A DNA stretch of 64,000 nucleotides from Bacteroidota bacterium (lineage in GTDB: Bacteria > Bacteroidota > Bacteroidia > AKYH767-A > 2013-40CM-41-45). Under the pieces are notes generated by a model. The model had not been told where the DNA came from, did not search any database, and saw only the letters and a list, made by a program, of their open reading frames with translations. The stretch spans positions 56,969-120,968 of the forward strand of contig JADKKE010000012.1 in NCBI GenBank assembly GCA_016720655.1, in the 5' to 3' direction. The translations under genes and the position numbers were made by a program. How positions within the stretch are numbered: position 1 is the first letter of the stretch; each line of letters opens with the position of its first letter. Shown piece after piece: positions 39,140 to 49,475 of the stretch.

Positions 39140-41914
39140 ATGAAAAAACAACTATTATTAGTGTTTTCGGCTCTTTTCATGGTCCTTTCCACGTTTGCCG
39201 GAACCGGTCATCGTAACTGCGGTACGATGGAAAACCTGGACAGATTGAAAATGGAAGATCCGGGCCTCGAGAGCCGGATGCAACAATTGGAACAACAAAC
39301 ATCTGCATTAATTGCTGCAAGAAATGGCAATGGATCGAATGCTACGGATGTGGTGATCACCATCCCTGTCGTTTTCCATATCGTGTACAGTTCAAGCACT
39401 CAAAATATTTCTGATGCACAATGTATCGCTCAGCTCAACCAGTTGAACCTTGACTATGCGCGTTTAAATTCAGATGCAGGAAATACACCTGCAACATGGC
39501 AGGGGATTTCTGCAAATACAAATGTTCAGTTCTGTCTTGCTCAAAGAACTCCGGCCGGAGCTGCAACCACTGGGATTGAACGTCGGTCAATTACATCTCC
39601 TACTTCTTTTAGTACTAACGATAATGTAAAGCGTTTCGCGAATGGTGGATTGGATGCATGGTCTTCATCAAGTTATTTAAACATTTGGGTGTGTAACCTG
39701 AGTGGTGGTGTACTTGGTTATGCACAGTTTCCCGGCGGATCAGCATCAACAGATGGTGTGGTGTTAACTTATTATTGTGTTGGTAGCATTGCTTCTCCAG
39801 GCCCAAGTTCAGGTTCGCCATACAATCTGGGTCGTACTGCGACTCACGAAGTTGGACATTGGTTAAATCTCTACCATATCTGGGGCGATGATGGTACTTC
39901 TTGTTCCGGTACTGATAATGTTTCAGACACGCCCAATCAAGCGGGTGAAAATTACGGTGCTCCTGCCTTTCCACGTACCGATGCATGTTCTCCTTCATCT
40001 CCCGGTGTAATGTTCATGAATTACATGGATTATACTGATGACAATGCAATGAACATGTTTACCAATGGTCAGTCATCACGAATGACATCACTACTCGGAA
40101 CCGGCGGCTCACGTGGCAGTCTCGCTTCTTCACTCGGTTGTCAGGCTCCAAGTACAACTTGTAATGTGCCAACAGGAATGTCTACTGCAAGCATCACATC
40201 TTCAAGTGCTACCTTGAACTGGACAGCTGTTTCCGCCGCTACTTCATACAATGTTCAATACCGAATTGTTGGTGCCGCCAACTGGACATCAACTACATCT
40301 GCGACCAATTCAAAAGCACTTACAGGACTTACTGCTTCATCCAATTACGAGTGGCAGGTTGCTACTGTGTGTGCAAGCGGATCAAGTGCATTCACGGCAA
40401 GTACAAATTTCTCAACTTCTGCTGTTGCTACTTGTAATGTTCCTACCGGAATGTCTACAGCTAGCATTACTTCGTCAAGTGCTACCTTGAACTGGACAGC
40501 TGTTTCTGGTGCAACATCTTACAATGTTCGCTACCGTATTGTTGGTGCTGCCAACTGGACATCAACTACATCTGCGACCAATTCAAAAGCACTGACAGGA
40601 CTTACTGCTTCATCCAATTACGAATGGCAGGTTGCTACAGTGTGTGCAAGCGGATCAAGTGCATTTACCGCAAGCACAAATTTCTCAACTTCTGCTGTAG
40701 CTACTTGTAATGTTCCTACCGGAATGTCTACTGCAAGCATCACTTCGTCAAGCGCAACCTTGAACTGGACAGCAGTTTCTGGTGCGACATCGTACAATGT
40801 TCGCTACCGTATTGTTGGTGCTGCCAATTGGACTTCCACTACTTCTACCACCAACTCAAAAGCAATTTCTGCTCTTACAGCTTCTTCGAATTACGAATGG
40901 CAGGTATCGACAGTATGTGCTTCCGGAAGTAGTGCTTATACAGCAAGTACTTTATTTACAACTCTTGCAGCCGCTACATGTGGTACTCCAACAGGCCAGG
41001 TAACTTCTGCAATCAATAGTACAGGCGCAACACTTGGCTGGACGGCTGTTTCAGGAGCTACCAGTTACAATGTTCGATACCGTATTGTTGGTGCCGCTAA
41101 CTGGACAAGTACTACGAGCGCAACAAATACAAAGGCAATTGCCGGTTTAACTGCTTCATCAAATTACGAATGGCAGGTTCAGGCAGTTTGTGCTTCCGGA
41201 ACCGGCGCATTTACAGCTTCCGCTACATTTACTACTTCAGCACCTTCGGGTTGCTCAGATGTGTATGAATCAAACAATACATCCGGAACTGCTAAAACGA
41301 TTTCAACTAATACTGATATCGTTGCCTTGATCGGTACGACAACGGATTCAGACTGGTTTAAATTCACGACCACGTCTCCGAACACATACATTAAACTTAC
41401 ACTCACGAATCTTCCGTTTGATTACGATGTTCGTTTGTACAACTCGAATGTTTCTCAACTCAGCATCTCCCAATTGGGAGGAACCAGCAGTGAACAGATT
41501 ATCCGGAACACAACAACTGCTTCAACGTATTATGTTCGTGTTTATGGTTACAATAGTGCATACAGCACTACTGCCTGTTACACACTCCGCATCAGTGTTG
41601 GCTCAACAGCATTCCGTACGGTTGAAGATATCGTTTCGGAGCCGGTTGCAGAAACAGCAATCAATGATTTCAACCTCTTCCCGAATCCGGCAAAGGATGA
41701 AGTGAATGTTACCTTTAATTCGATGCAAAATGAATCCCTACAGATTCGTGTATTCGACATGGTTGGAAAAACAATTCGTGAAGAAAGAGTGGATGTAATA
41801 TCCGGTTACAATAAATTCAATCTGGATCTTACCCTTCTCAACAAAGGAATCTACTTTGTTGAATTGACGAATTCATCAGAACGTGTTGTGAAAAAACTCA
41901 TTCTTGAGAAATAA
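39140..41914 (+). CDS. M43-family (pappalysin/cytophagalysin) metalloprotease with FN3 repeats, PPC and T9SS sorting domains
   Basis: A 924-aa exoprotein. It has a signal peptide (MKKQLLLVFSALFMVLSTFA), a propeptide and a zinc protease domain with HEVGHWLNLYHIWG followed by the downstream Met-turn (FMNYMDYTDD), as in M43 enzymes. Four fibronectin-type-III-like repeats of exactly 91 residues follow (from TCNVPTGMSTASITSSSATLNW). Then comes a PPC domain (DVYESNNTSGTAKTIS ... DYDVRLYNSN) and a type A T9SS sorting domain (FNLFPNPAKDEVNV ... LLNKGIYFVELTNSSERVVKKLILEK). It should be secreted through T9SS and digest extracellular protein. A strong terminator follows. Confidence 0.92.
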   Translation: MKKQLLLVFSALFMVLSTFAGTGHRNCGTMENLDRLKMEDPGLESRMQQLEQQTSALIAARNGNGSNATDVVITIPVVFHIVYSSSTQNISDAQCIAQLNQLNLDYARLNSDAGNTPATWQGISANTNVQFCLAQRTPAGAATTGIERRSITSPTSFSTNDNVKRFANGGLDAWSSSSYLNIWVCNLSGGVLGYAQFPGGSASTDGVVLTYYCVGSIASPGPSSGSPYNLGRTATHEVGHWLNLYHIWGDDGTSCSGTDNVSDTPNQAGENYGAPAFPRTDACSPSSPGVMFMNYMDYTDDNAMNMFTNGQSSRMTSLLGTGGSRGSLASSLGCQAPSTTCNVPTGMSTASITSSSATLNWTAVSAATSYNVQYRIVGAANWTSTTSATNSKALTGLTASSNYEWQVATVCASGSSAFTASTNFSTSAVATCNVPTGMSTASITSSSATLNWTAVSGATSYNVRYRIVGAANWTSTTSATNSKALTGLTASSNYEWQVATVCASGSSAFTASTNFSTSAVATCNVPTGMSTASITSSSATLNWTAVSGATSYNVRYRIVGAANWTSTTSTTNSKAISALTASSNYEWQVSTVCASGSSAYTASTLFTTLAAATCGTPTGQVTSAINSTGATLGWTAVSGATSYNVRYRIVGAANWTSTTSATNTKAIAGLTASSNYEWQVQAVCASGTGAFTASATFTTSAPSGCSDVYESNNTSGTAKTISTNTDIVALIGTTTDSDWFKFTTTSPNTYIKLTLTNLPFDYDVRLYNSNVSQLSISQLGGTSSEQIIRNTTTASTYYVRVYGYNSAYSTTACYTLRISVGSTAFRTVEDIVSEPVAETAINDFNLFPNPAKDEVNVTFNSMQNESLQIRVFDMVGKTIREERVDVISGYNKFNLDLTLLNKGIYFVELTNSSERVVKKLILEK
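40157..41248 (+). repeat. Four exact-length 273-bp tandem repeats (FN3 modules) in the M43 protease gene
   Basis: Copies begin at 40157, 40430, 40703 and 40976, each 273 bp and starting at the same codon (ACT/ACA-TGT). Copies 1-3 are very alike at the DNA level, sharing long runs such as the stretch coding ATLNWTAV; copy 4 is more diverged. Confidence 0.9.
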
Positions 41915-41934
41915 GAGAAAAAAAAATTAATATC

Positions 41935-41968
41935 AAAAAAGCCGGTAAAGAAATTTACCGGCTTTTTT
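41935..41968. terminator. Rho-independent terminator, bidirectional
   Basis: GCCGGTAAA pairs perfectly with TTTACCGGC around GAAA, with A6 on the left and T6 on the right. It ends the M43 transcript and can also end the minus-strand TonB-domain transcript. Confidence 0.93.
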
Positions 41969-42036
41969 GTTTCAAAACGAAGAACGAATTTCTTTTTTGT
42001 TTCCGCTTATTCAAAATTAATACGCTGGTTCACAAA

Positions 42037-42459
42037 TTAATTTTGTTGCTTGGGGAGAATAAAATCAACAGGTAAAATATACTGTACATCCACCGCTGCT
42101 CCTCCTGCACTCCCCGGTTTCCATTCGGGCATCATGCGTAGAACTCTCATTGCTTCATTGTCCAATTCTTCATTCACACCACTCAGAATTTTTATGTCTT
42201 TGATCTTTCCTGTGCGATCCACCATGAAACCTGCATACACCCGCCCCTGAATGTGATTTAATTTGGCTTGCGATGGATAGGTCATATTTGATTTAAGAAA
42301 ACTTTGCAGACTATCCGGTCCACCGGGATATTCAGGTTGAACTTGAACGATACTCACTCCGAATCCCGATTTCACACGTTCAGATTCTTTTTTAGCAGGC
42401 TCTTGTGAGACAGCAAACATTGGAAGCAAACAGAGAATCGGAATGATTATTTTTTTCAT
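42037..42459 (-). CDS. Periplasmic TonB C-terminal domain protein
   Basis: A 140-aa protein with a signal peptide (MKKIIIPILCLLPMFAVSQ) rather than the usual TonB membrane anchor and Pro-rich linker. The rest is a TonB C-terminal domain: YPSQAKLNHIQGRVYAGFMVDRTGKIKDIKILSG and NEAMRVLRMMPEWKPGSAGGAAVDVQYILPVDF. Such short forms are frequent in Bacteroidota and may not energise transport. It has its own good promoter at 42508-42538. Confidence 0.85.
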   Translation of the reverse strand: MKKIIIPILCLLPMFAVSQEPAKKESERVKSGFGVSIVQVQPEYPGGPDSLQSFLKSNMTYPSQAKLNHIQGRVYAGFMVDRTGKIKDIKILSGVNEELDNEAMRVLRMMPEWKPGSAGGAAVDVQYILPVDFILPKQQN

Positions 42460-42507
42460 CGCTTTTGAAATTTAGCCGCATTCATCAGAATGGAGAATTT
42501 TCAATCC

Positions 42508-42538
42508 CAAACCTAATAGTTTCAGCGTTAAAAACCAA
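42508..42538 (-). promoter_or_regulatory. Bacteroidota-type promoter for the TonB-domain gene
   Basis: On the minus strand TTG (42538-42536), a 20-base spacer and TAGGTTTG (42515-42508) match the consensus. The leader to the ATG at 42459 would be about 43 bases. Confidence 0.7.
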
Positions 42539-42625
42539 ACCTTGCAGAGCCTATGGAATTTCGAAATTTTGATACATTCATTGGAATAACTACCTTGTTT
42601 TACCATTACAAAACTGCGATTATCG

Positions 42626-45169
42626 ATGAAAATACGATTCCTATTGCCCTGCCTCATTGTAGGTGGCGGAATTACAATTGGTCTGCTTCTGCCCTCTTCA
42701 AAAGAAAATAAATTGTCGCTTCGAAATGAAGTTGGGGAAGATTCTCATGCTGCATGGGATGCATTGCAGTTTTTGAGCCAATCTCAATCTTTTCCCTTTT
42801 CGGATATACCTGCAGATGGTTACCAGAAAGCACATGAATTTTACCGTCAGCATTTTTCACATCAGTCATCGACACATGCAAGATTAGCTGTATCGCCATG
42901 GCAAAATATTGGTCCGAACAATATCGGAGGAAGAACATTAGGAATGGCAATCGATCCTGTCGATTCAGCGACAATTTGGTTGGGTTCGGCTTCCGGCGGA
43001 TTGTGGAAATCGACTAGCGGTGGAATTGGTCAAAATGCATGGACATTTGTACCAACAGGATACCCTGTAAGAGGTGTAAGTTGCATTGTCATCAATCCAA
43101 ACAATCCTGCCATCATGTACATCGGCACAGGAGAATCGTATAGCCATGGAACCTCTGTGAATGGGCTCATTACAAGACCTACCCGTGGTTCTGTTGGAAT
43201 TGGAATATTGAAATCAACAGATGGAGGTGCAACATGGTCTCCCAGCCTGGACTGGCAGTACAATCAGGCGAGAGGAATATGGGATTTGCAAATGAACCCT
43301 CTTAATCCGGATGTGATCTATGCAGCGACTACAGAAGGTGTATTCCAAACGAACGACGCTGGAGCTACCTGGAATCAGGTGTTGAATCAACTCATGGTAA
43401 TGGATATACTTTTGGATCCTGTGGATACAAATACAATCTATGCCGGAATAGGAAATGTTGATACGAGTGGTAGCGGGATCTATCGATCTGTGAATAGCGG
43501 CACTTCCTGGTCAAGATTGTCAAATGGATTGCCCGCAGCAGTGGACGGACGCATTACTCTTGCAATGAATCCGCTGAATCACAACTCTATCCTTGCTCTC
43601 GTGGCAGGTCTCTATGATACACAGGGAATTTATCGATCCTATGACAAAGGTCTCTCATGGACTTCTATCAATGGTTTGATGGAAATCGTTTCGTATCAGG
43701 GTTGGTATTCGAAAGGACTCTGTTTTAAAAACGATGACAGCACAAAAATTTTACTTGGAGGTGTGGATGTTTTTGGTTCTGACCAATCCGGAGATTTTCC
43801 ATTCCAATTGCCCAATTATTTCCAGGTGCATCCGGATGTACACGATATCGTCTGCAGTACAACAGATCCGAACAAAGCTTATATCCTCACAGATGGTGGA
43901 CTCTACAGGACCGATGATTTCGGTACCAATTTTTATGATTGCAACGATGGTTATGTAACTTCTCAGGCTTACATCGGTGCTGTTTCTGCTCAGTCGGGCG
44001 ATCTCATGTTAACAGGTTTACAGGACAACAACACAGCACGCTATGATGGAAATGTCTATTGGACTCCTGTCGTTGGTGGTGATGGAGCTTTCAACGCTAT
44101 CGATCCAATCTCTGATCAATTCCAATATGCTTCTCTGCAATACCTGAATGTATTTAAATCGATTGATGCAGGACAATCTTTCAATTACATTTTACAAAAT
44201 TCAGCGAGTCCGTTTGGCGGTAATACCAGTGCATTTATTGCACCTTTCGTCCTTGCCTCTTCCAATTCAAGTGTTATTTATGCTGGTGGTGATTCCTTGT
44301 ATAGAAGTGATGATGCAGGAACTACTTTTTACACCACAAGCAGTCAACAGATTGACAGTGGAAATTGCGCACTCAGTATTGCTACCTCATGGTATAGCGA
44401 AGATTCCGTTTATGTAAGTACTGCACCGACAGATACCCGTCCCATGCACATTTTACTGAGTACGGATGGAGGGCAGACATTTCTCGACAGGTCCGGTAAT
44501 TTGCCCAACAGATACCCAAGGGATCTCGCAGTACATCCAATTGACAGCAGAATTGTATTTGTTGCTTTCTCCGGATTTGGTTCAGGTCATTTGTACAAAT
44601 CAACAAATGCAGGATTAAGCTGGAATGATATAAGTACTTCTCTGCCGGATGTCCCCTTTCATTGCATCACCATTGATCCCGACCATGCGGATACACTGTA
44701 TGCCGGTTCCGATCTTGGAGTTTTTGTTTCTGTTGATGGAGGCTTGAGCTGGGATGCATTCAACAATGGGATGCCTGAGGGAGTGATGGTTTTTGATATT
44801 CAGTTTTCAAAAGCCGACAATTCCCTTGTTGCATTTACACATGGAAATGGTACCTACAAAGTTGAACTCACAAGTTTACCCGTCGGGATAAGTTCAGTTG
44901 ATCCCGGCCTGTTTGACTTTACTTTATTATCAAATCTTGTGAATGAAAAAGTTGCGATCCGAATCAAAAGCGGTTTTGCCGGTAATGCTCAATTGCAAAT
45001 CTATTCAGCAGAAGGAAAATGTGTTCGTACGATCGCTTCCTGTCCTATAAAAACAGGACTTTCTTCCCTTGAATTGAACACTTCTGACCTTGCAGGCGGT
45101 ATTTACATTCTATGCGTGGAATATAAAGGGCAACGTTATTCAAGGAATTTATTAAAGGTAAATGACTGA
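42626..45169 (+). CDS. Secreted BNR/Asp-box beta-propeller protein (sortilin-like) with T9SS-type C-terminus
   Basis: An 847-aa protein with an N-terminal membrane or signal segment (MKIRFLLPCLIVGGGITIGLLL). The mature part begins with PWQNIGPNNIGGRTLGMAIDP, typical of Vps10/sortilin-like propellers. Asp-box repeats include STDGGATW, TNDAGATW, STDGGQTF, STNAGLSW and SVDGGLSW. The C-terminus (FDFTLLSNLVNEKVAI ... DLAGGIYILCVEYKGQRYSRNLLKV) is a divergent type A sorting domain. These propellers bind glycans or proteins; catalytic residues of sialidases are not evident. It converges on the YkgJ gene. Confidence 0.85.
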   Translation: MKIRFLLPCLIVGGGITIGLLLPSSKENKLSLRNEVGEDSHAAWDALQFLSQSQSFPFSDIPADGYQKAHEFYRQHFSHQSSTHARLAVSPWQNIGPNNIGGRTLGMAIDPVDSATIWLGSASGGLWKSTSGGIGQNAWTFVPTGYPVRGVSCIVINPNNPAIMYIGTGESYSHGTSVNGLITRPTRGSVGIGILKSTDGGATWSPSLDWQYNQARGIWDLQMNPLNPDVIYAATTEGVFQTNDAGATWNQVLNQLMVMDILLDPVDTNTIYAGIGNVDTSGSGIYRSVNSGTSWSRLSNGLPAAVDGRITLAMNPLNHNSILALVAGLYDTQGIYRSYDKGLSWTSINGLMEIVSYQGWYSKGLCFKNDDSTKILLGGVDVFGSDQSGDFPFQLPNYFQVHPDVHDIVCSTTDPNKAYILTDGGLYRTDDFGTNFYDCNDGYVTSQAYIGAVSAQSGDLMLTGLQDNNTARYDGNVYWTPVVGGDGAFNAIDPISDQFQYASLQYLNVFKSIDAGQSFNYILQNSASPFGGNTSAFIAPFVLASSNSSVIYAGGDSLYRSDDAGTTFYTTSSQQIDSGNCALSIATSWYSEDSVYVSTAPTDTRPMHILLSTDGGQTFLDRSGNLPNRYPRDLAVHPIDSRIVFVAFSGFGSGHLYKSTNAGLSWNDISTSLPDVPFHCITIDPDHADTLYAGSDLGVFVSVDGGLSWDAFNNGMPEGVMVFDIQFSKADNSLVAFTHGNGTYKVELTSLPVGISSVDPGLFDFTLLSNLVNEKVAIRIKSGFAGNAQLQIYSAEGKCVRTIASCPIKTGLSSLELNTSDLAGGIYILCVEYKGQRYSRNLLKVND

Positions 45170-45174
45170 ATGTA

Positions 45175-45213
45175 TAGAATGAATGTCCTTTATTCAGCAG
45201 GACATTCGTTCTT
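45175..45213. terminator. Hairpin terminator between convergent genes
   Basis: GAATGTCC (45181-45188) pairs perfectly with GGACATTC (45200-45207), and the stem extends outward with few mismatches. It lies between the stops of the BNR gene and the YkgJ gene (45212), touching the latter. T-tracts are weak. Confidence 0.6.
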
Positions 45214-45769
45214 AAAGTTTCGCATCATCCGCAGTTACTGTCCGCTTTTTACCTTTGTCGAGTAAAATCTGGTGCATGCGCTCCACGACATAAAGAGTTG
45301 CCGGGCAATATTCGATATTTTGAAGATGGGTTCCTGCGACAAACAATTTAAAGTCCTTCAATTGTGTATGTGGAAAACCGCTGCAATCTTTCGGACGCAC
45401 TTCGTAAATTGAGCACTTGTTATCCTTTTTCAAAAACTGACAGGGAACATTTTTATTCATGATGTCACCCGTTTCATCGAAATAAAGGTATTTATTAAAA
45501 TACTCCTGATAACTCATGCCAAGATATTTCGCTATCCGGTGTACATCTGCTTTCTTATATGTCGGAGACATTGTTTTGCAACAATTGGCACATTCCAGAC
45601 AATCAATCTTCTCGAACGCTTGTATGTGAAGTGCTTTTGCCAAACTATCCAAACCACGCACTTTGCGGTGTGTTATCCCTCTCAGAAAAGTGACATATGT
45701 CTTCTTTTTCTTCCTCAATGTGGACTTCATGTATTCAATCGGCACACGAATAGTATCTTTTTTAGCCAT
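45212..45769 (-). CDS. YkgJ-family cysteine-cluster protein
   Basis: A 185-aa protein with the CxxCANCC motif (IDCLECANCCKTM), then VPCQFLKKDNKCSIYEVRPKDCSGFPHTQ, the signature of the YkgJ/UPF0153 family thought to bind a metal or iron-sulphur cluster. The family has no well established reaction. No signal peptide is present, so it is cytoplasmic. It is next to, but not part of, the operon at 45853-50979. Confidence 0.85.
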   Translation of the reverse strand: MAKKDTIRVPIEYMKSTLRKKKKTYVTFLRGITHRKVRGLDSLAKALHIQAFEKIDCLECANCCKTMSPTYKKADVHRIAKYLGMSYQEYFNKYLYFDETGDIMNKNVPCQFLKKDNKCSIYEVRPKDCSGFPHTQLKDFKLFVAGTHLQNIEYCPATLYVVERMHQILLDKGKKRTVTADDAKL

Positions 45770-45852
45770 TTAGCTTATGTTTTTCTTTTTAGGGGACCAA
45801 ATTTCGTTACACGGTAATTTAGGAACAGGGCGCAAAAATATCATTTCCTTGC

Positions 45853-48336
45853 TTACTGCAATCCAATATTTCTTTTTATTCCAAAGAGGAAACCAATATT
45901 TCCTCGTTTGCCCTGAGCAAATGAAGTAAATAGCTCTGCCCGGAATGCTCCGAATTTTTCAATTCCGAATGACAGCTCGAGGTAATTCTTCACAACATTG
46001 GTTTTAAGATAATGCAAGCCAACGATCTCATTCAATTTAAACTTTCTGATAAGAGGAATTTTATTCAGAATGAAACCTCCCAGGTTCAATTCTCCATGTG
46101 CTTCAAGGGAAGCATCTGTAGTACTGTAGGTATAATAATCCAGATTTTTGAATTCACTGAGTGAAAAACCGGAGAGCCAGGTTTTGTTTCCATTGAAATG
46201 CCTGAAATCCATGAAGAATATTTTCTTTACGGAAAGAAAATCACTGGCGGTAACAACGTAGTTCAGATGACCAAACAAACCAAGGTTCATTTCATCTTCT
46301 GCTGACACGGACAGGTAATCAAAATCCACATCACTTCCGGCAACCGGAAAACCTTTTCTGTAGTTGACCCGCAAAGTTGGATATCTGGATCCAATAATAA
46401 ATTTTCCTTCCGGGTCTGTCAGCATACTCCTGACGGATCCGAATACGCAAAGTGAGTTCAGCAATGAAGGATTCATTTGTTGAAAAATGAAAATAATCAG
46501 ATGCAGGATTCAAAGGGTCATTGGAAGTAAATTTTCTGGAGTCATCAGAAGCAAACGAAAAGATATTTGTATTGATCAAAGGCAATCTTTGAGCAAATTC
46601 AGCCTGGACACCCATGCTCAATCCATTTCGAATTTCATGGCGATGTGCAAGTTGAAAAAATCTTCGCTCATACATTTTCATGAAATTTTTACTTGCTATC
46701 AATGAATACAATGTATTGATTAGTGGAGAGATTGGTTTTGCCGGGTTAAACTGTACAACATCTGTTCCTGCTTTTGCGCTCAGTACTGCCAGTTTAAATG
46801 TATTGTAGCGATAACTTCCTTCCACAAATCCATTCCAGTGCCGGTTTGAAAAACCATACCTGATTTCAGGTTTGAAAATTAATTCCCTACGATCATCATT
46901 TCCAAAACCCTTTCGGTAACGAACACTCAAATGAGCCACCCATCCTTCCACAGTATTGTATTGAACATCCTCGGGAAGTGAAGAAAACGAAAAACTTTTG
47001 TCTTTATAACTTCTTTCCCATGTATAACCATTCAACAAACTTCCTGCCTTGAATTTATTATTCACCTTGTCAAGAGAATCCCGATACGGTTTTGATTCGT
47101 ATACAATCCGGGTGCTATCCTTACGGTGATAGTCTGTTTCTTCCAGCTTTGTAAGAGGAACAGGACGCACACTCATCCAGTATGCCGAGTCTTTTTTGTT
47201 TGCCTCCTTTTCCACTTTCATCACTTGCCCGCTAAAAAATCCGTTTTTAAATTCGGGTGAAATAACATAAGAACTAAAGACTCCCAGTACTGAGCCGACG
47301 CCGTGAAATCCCAATGCTCTGAATTCAAAATTTAACTCATTGCTGAATGGCATCCACAATTCCGGCGTCACAGAAACAAAATTTTGCCGGATTCTAAATG
47401 TATCAATGAATTCGATCTGTTGGTTTTTTGTGATGAATAGATCAGCACTGTGAATTCGCCAGGAATCTTCCACGATATAAATGTCGCCGGTGAATACAGG
47501 GTCATTTTTCTCTTCGGAATTACTTTTATTTTATTCACCAGTTGATCATTCTCCAGATAAGTTCCTTCCAGTTTATAGTTATAATAAAACAGTGCATTGC
47601 CAGAAATCGGCGAGACAATTCCGCGCGGAGTAAGTCCGTTGATTTCAACAAGGTTTTCATAAAAGCTGAGCATCAGATCTGCAGCCTGATTAAAACTATA
47701 AGACCTGGGATTCCCACTCACTTTGGATGAGATCATCTCTTCCTTGATTTTTTCCGGGCGTTTGAATGATAATTTGGATACGGATTCACTCAGGTAAAAT
47801 ATCTTTGTTGCAGTATCCACAAACTCTTCAATCTGGACATCCTGTCCAAGTACTTTTTTCGGATAGGACAATAATTTCTGTGTAGATTTCACATATGCAT
47901 TGCTTTGAAAAGATTCTACCTGATCCAGAAAAAACTTTCTTTTCTTTTGTGCATTCCGGATGATAGCATAAGCCGGGTCCTCAGCATCTGCCTTGATGCT
48001 TACTTCCTTCAACTGATAGGATTCCGGAATCAGTTGTACGTCTTTAATCACAGAATTTACTCCAATCGAAATTGGCTCTTTCACTTGTTTGTATCCGATC
48101 AATCGAAAAATAATTTGATACTCTCCCGGATCGAGGTCGAGAAAATACTCCCCTTCTATATTGGAAGTTGTTCCTTTTGTTGTTCCTTCCACATAAATTG
48201 TAACATAGGGTAAAGGCTGCTTGTGTTCATCCCGAATCATTCCGCTCAGGCGTCGGGTTGCAGCCAATGACTCTCCTGTTGAAAGGAAATAAAAGGATAA
48301 GGTCATTAAGAAAATGAACGGCTTAGATTGTTTCAT
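45853..48336 (-). CDS. DUF5686 outer-membrane protein with carboxypeptidase-regulatory-like domain; two frameshifts
   Basis: ATG at 48336 (MKQSKPFIFLMTLSFYFLSTGESLA) starts a signal peptide. A CarboxypepD_reg-like domain (RRLSGMIRDEHKQPLPYVTIYVEGTTKGTTSNIEGEYFLDL) follows, then a long beta-rich barrel-like part typical of DUF5686. Three frame pieces are joined by undoing one A deletion (T5 at 47505-47509 should be T6, giving KVIPKRKNDPVFTGDIYIVEDSW) and one C insertion (GGG at 46412-46414 should be GG, giving EYADRPEGKFIIGSRYPTLRV). The restored protein is 827 aa, the normal length. The start overlaps the GT4 gene by 14 bases. Outer-membrane location is inferred from family; function is unknown. 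Confidence 0.83.
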
Positions 48337-49450
48337 AAAGCTGAAGAATTCCCTGAATAAATGAAGACCATGAGAATTTTTCCTTTTCCGCACGAACATT
48401 CACTGAAAATTCCAGTTCACGTTGATTTGTGTAAAAATCAAAAATCGCATCGGCAATTGCTCCTGAATTAATTGCTGTGACATAGCCGACTTTTCCATTC
48501 GGAACAATCTCGGCAAGTCCACCAACATTTGTCACTAACATCGGACGGTCAAAATGATAAGCAATCTGAGTGATTCCGCTCTGAGTTGCATTTCGGTAAG
48601 GTTGAACAACCATATCTGCAGCACAGAAATAATTTTTCACTTTATCCTTCGGAATAAAAGAGGTATGCAGCAACACACGATCACCAAGTCCATTCCTTTC
48701 AATTTGATTGATGTAACTTTTCTGGTCTTCGTAAAACTCACCGGCGATGACGAGCTTCACTCCTATTTCTTTCACCCGTGGATCTGCCATTGCATCAAGC
48801 AATAAATCAAGTCCTTTATACGGACGAATAAACCCGAAGAATAGAATTATTTTATCCTTTGAATTCAGATTGAGTTCTGCGCGGGCCTTTTCCTTAGAGA
48901 CATTGTTTCCAAATATGGAATAAATCGGGTGCGGAAGAAATTTTTTACGGGAATTTGTTGTGAATGCATTTAAGTCTTCGAGAACAGCTTTTGATAATGT
49001 GACAAATCCATCACAGCTTTTAACAAAATAATTGGTAAGCATCCGATCTCCAATTCGCGCTTCATGCGGAATCACATTGTCAGTAATTGCCAAAACCGGA
49101 ATTCCCTTTTTTCGAATCCGTCGTGAAATGGTGCCAAGTGCAGGAGCCATGAAAGGTAACCAATAGCGGACCAGAACCAGATCCGGTTTGGCCTGGCAAA
49201 TTTCCTTTGCTGTATCAAACCACGACAAAGGATTCACTGAACTAATGCTTGAATGAATCTTCAAACTTGAGGGAGCTTCGCCGGTAGAAAATTGTGATGT
49301 GCCGGGAAATAAAAAGGAAGGATACTGATAATAAAACGAAAATACTTCGCAGTCGATTCCCATGTCAATAAATCCCTGGCTCAGGGCTTCATTGAAATCA
49401 GCAATGCCGCCTCGTAAAGGGTAAGCCGGACCAACGATAATAACTTTCAA
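48323..49450 (-). CDS. GT4 glycosyltransferase
   Basis: A 375-aa GT-B fold enzyme. The N-terminus MKVIIVGPAYPLRGGIADFNEALSQG carries the acceptor-side glycine motif, and the C-terminal half has FGFIRPYKGLDLLLDAM and the donor-binding stretch NATQSGITQIAYHFDRPMLVTNVGGLAEIV of GT4 enzymes. It transfers a sugar from a nucleotide donor to a glycan or lipid acceptor; donor and acceptor are unknown. It is within the DUF4199-GT2-GT4-DUF5686 operon, overlapping DUF5686 by 14 bases. Confidence 0.88.
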   Translation of the reverse strand: MKVIIVGPAYPLRGGIADFNEALSQGFIDMGIDCEVFSFYYQYPSFLFPGTSQFSTGEAPSSLKIHSSISSVNPLSWFDTAKEICQAKPDLVLVRYWLPFMAPALGTISRRIRKKGIPVLAITDNVIPHEARIGDRMLTNYFVKSCDGFVTLSKAVLEDLNAFTTNSRKKFLPHPIYSIFGNNVSKEKARAELNLNSKDKIILFFGFIRPYKGLDLLLDAMADPRVKEIGVKLVIAGEFYEDQKSYINQIERNGLGDRVLLHTSFIPKDKVKNYFCAADMVVQPYRNATQSGITQIAYHFDRPMLVTNVGGLAEIVPNGKVGYVTAINSGAIADAIFDFYTNQRELEFSVNVRAEKEKFSWSSFIQGILQLYETI

Positions 49451-49475
49451 AGCGAATGAATTTTAACAAGAATAA

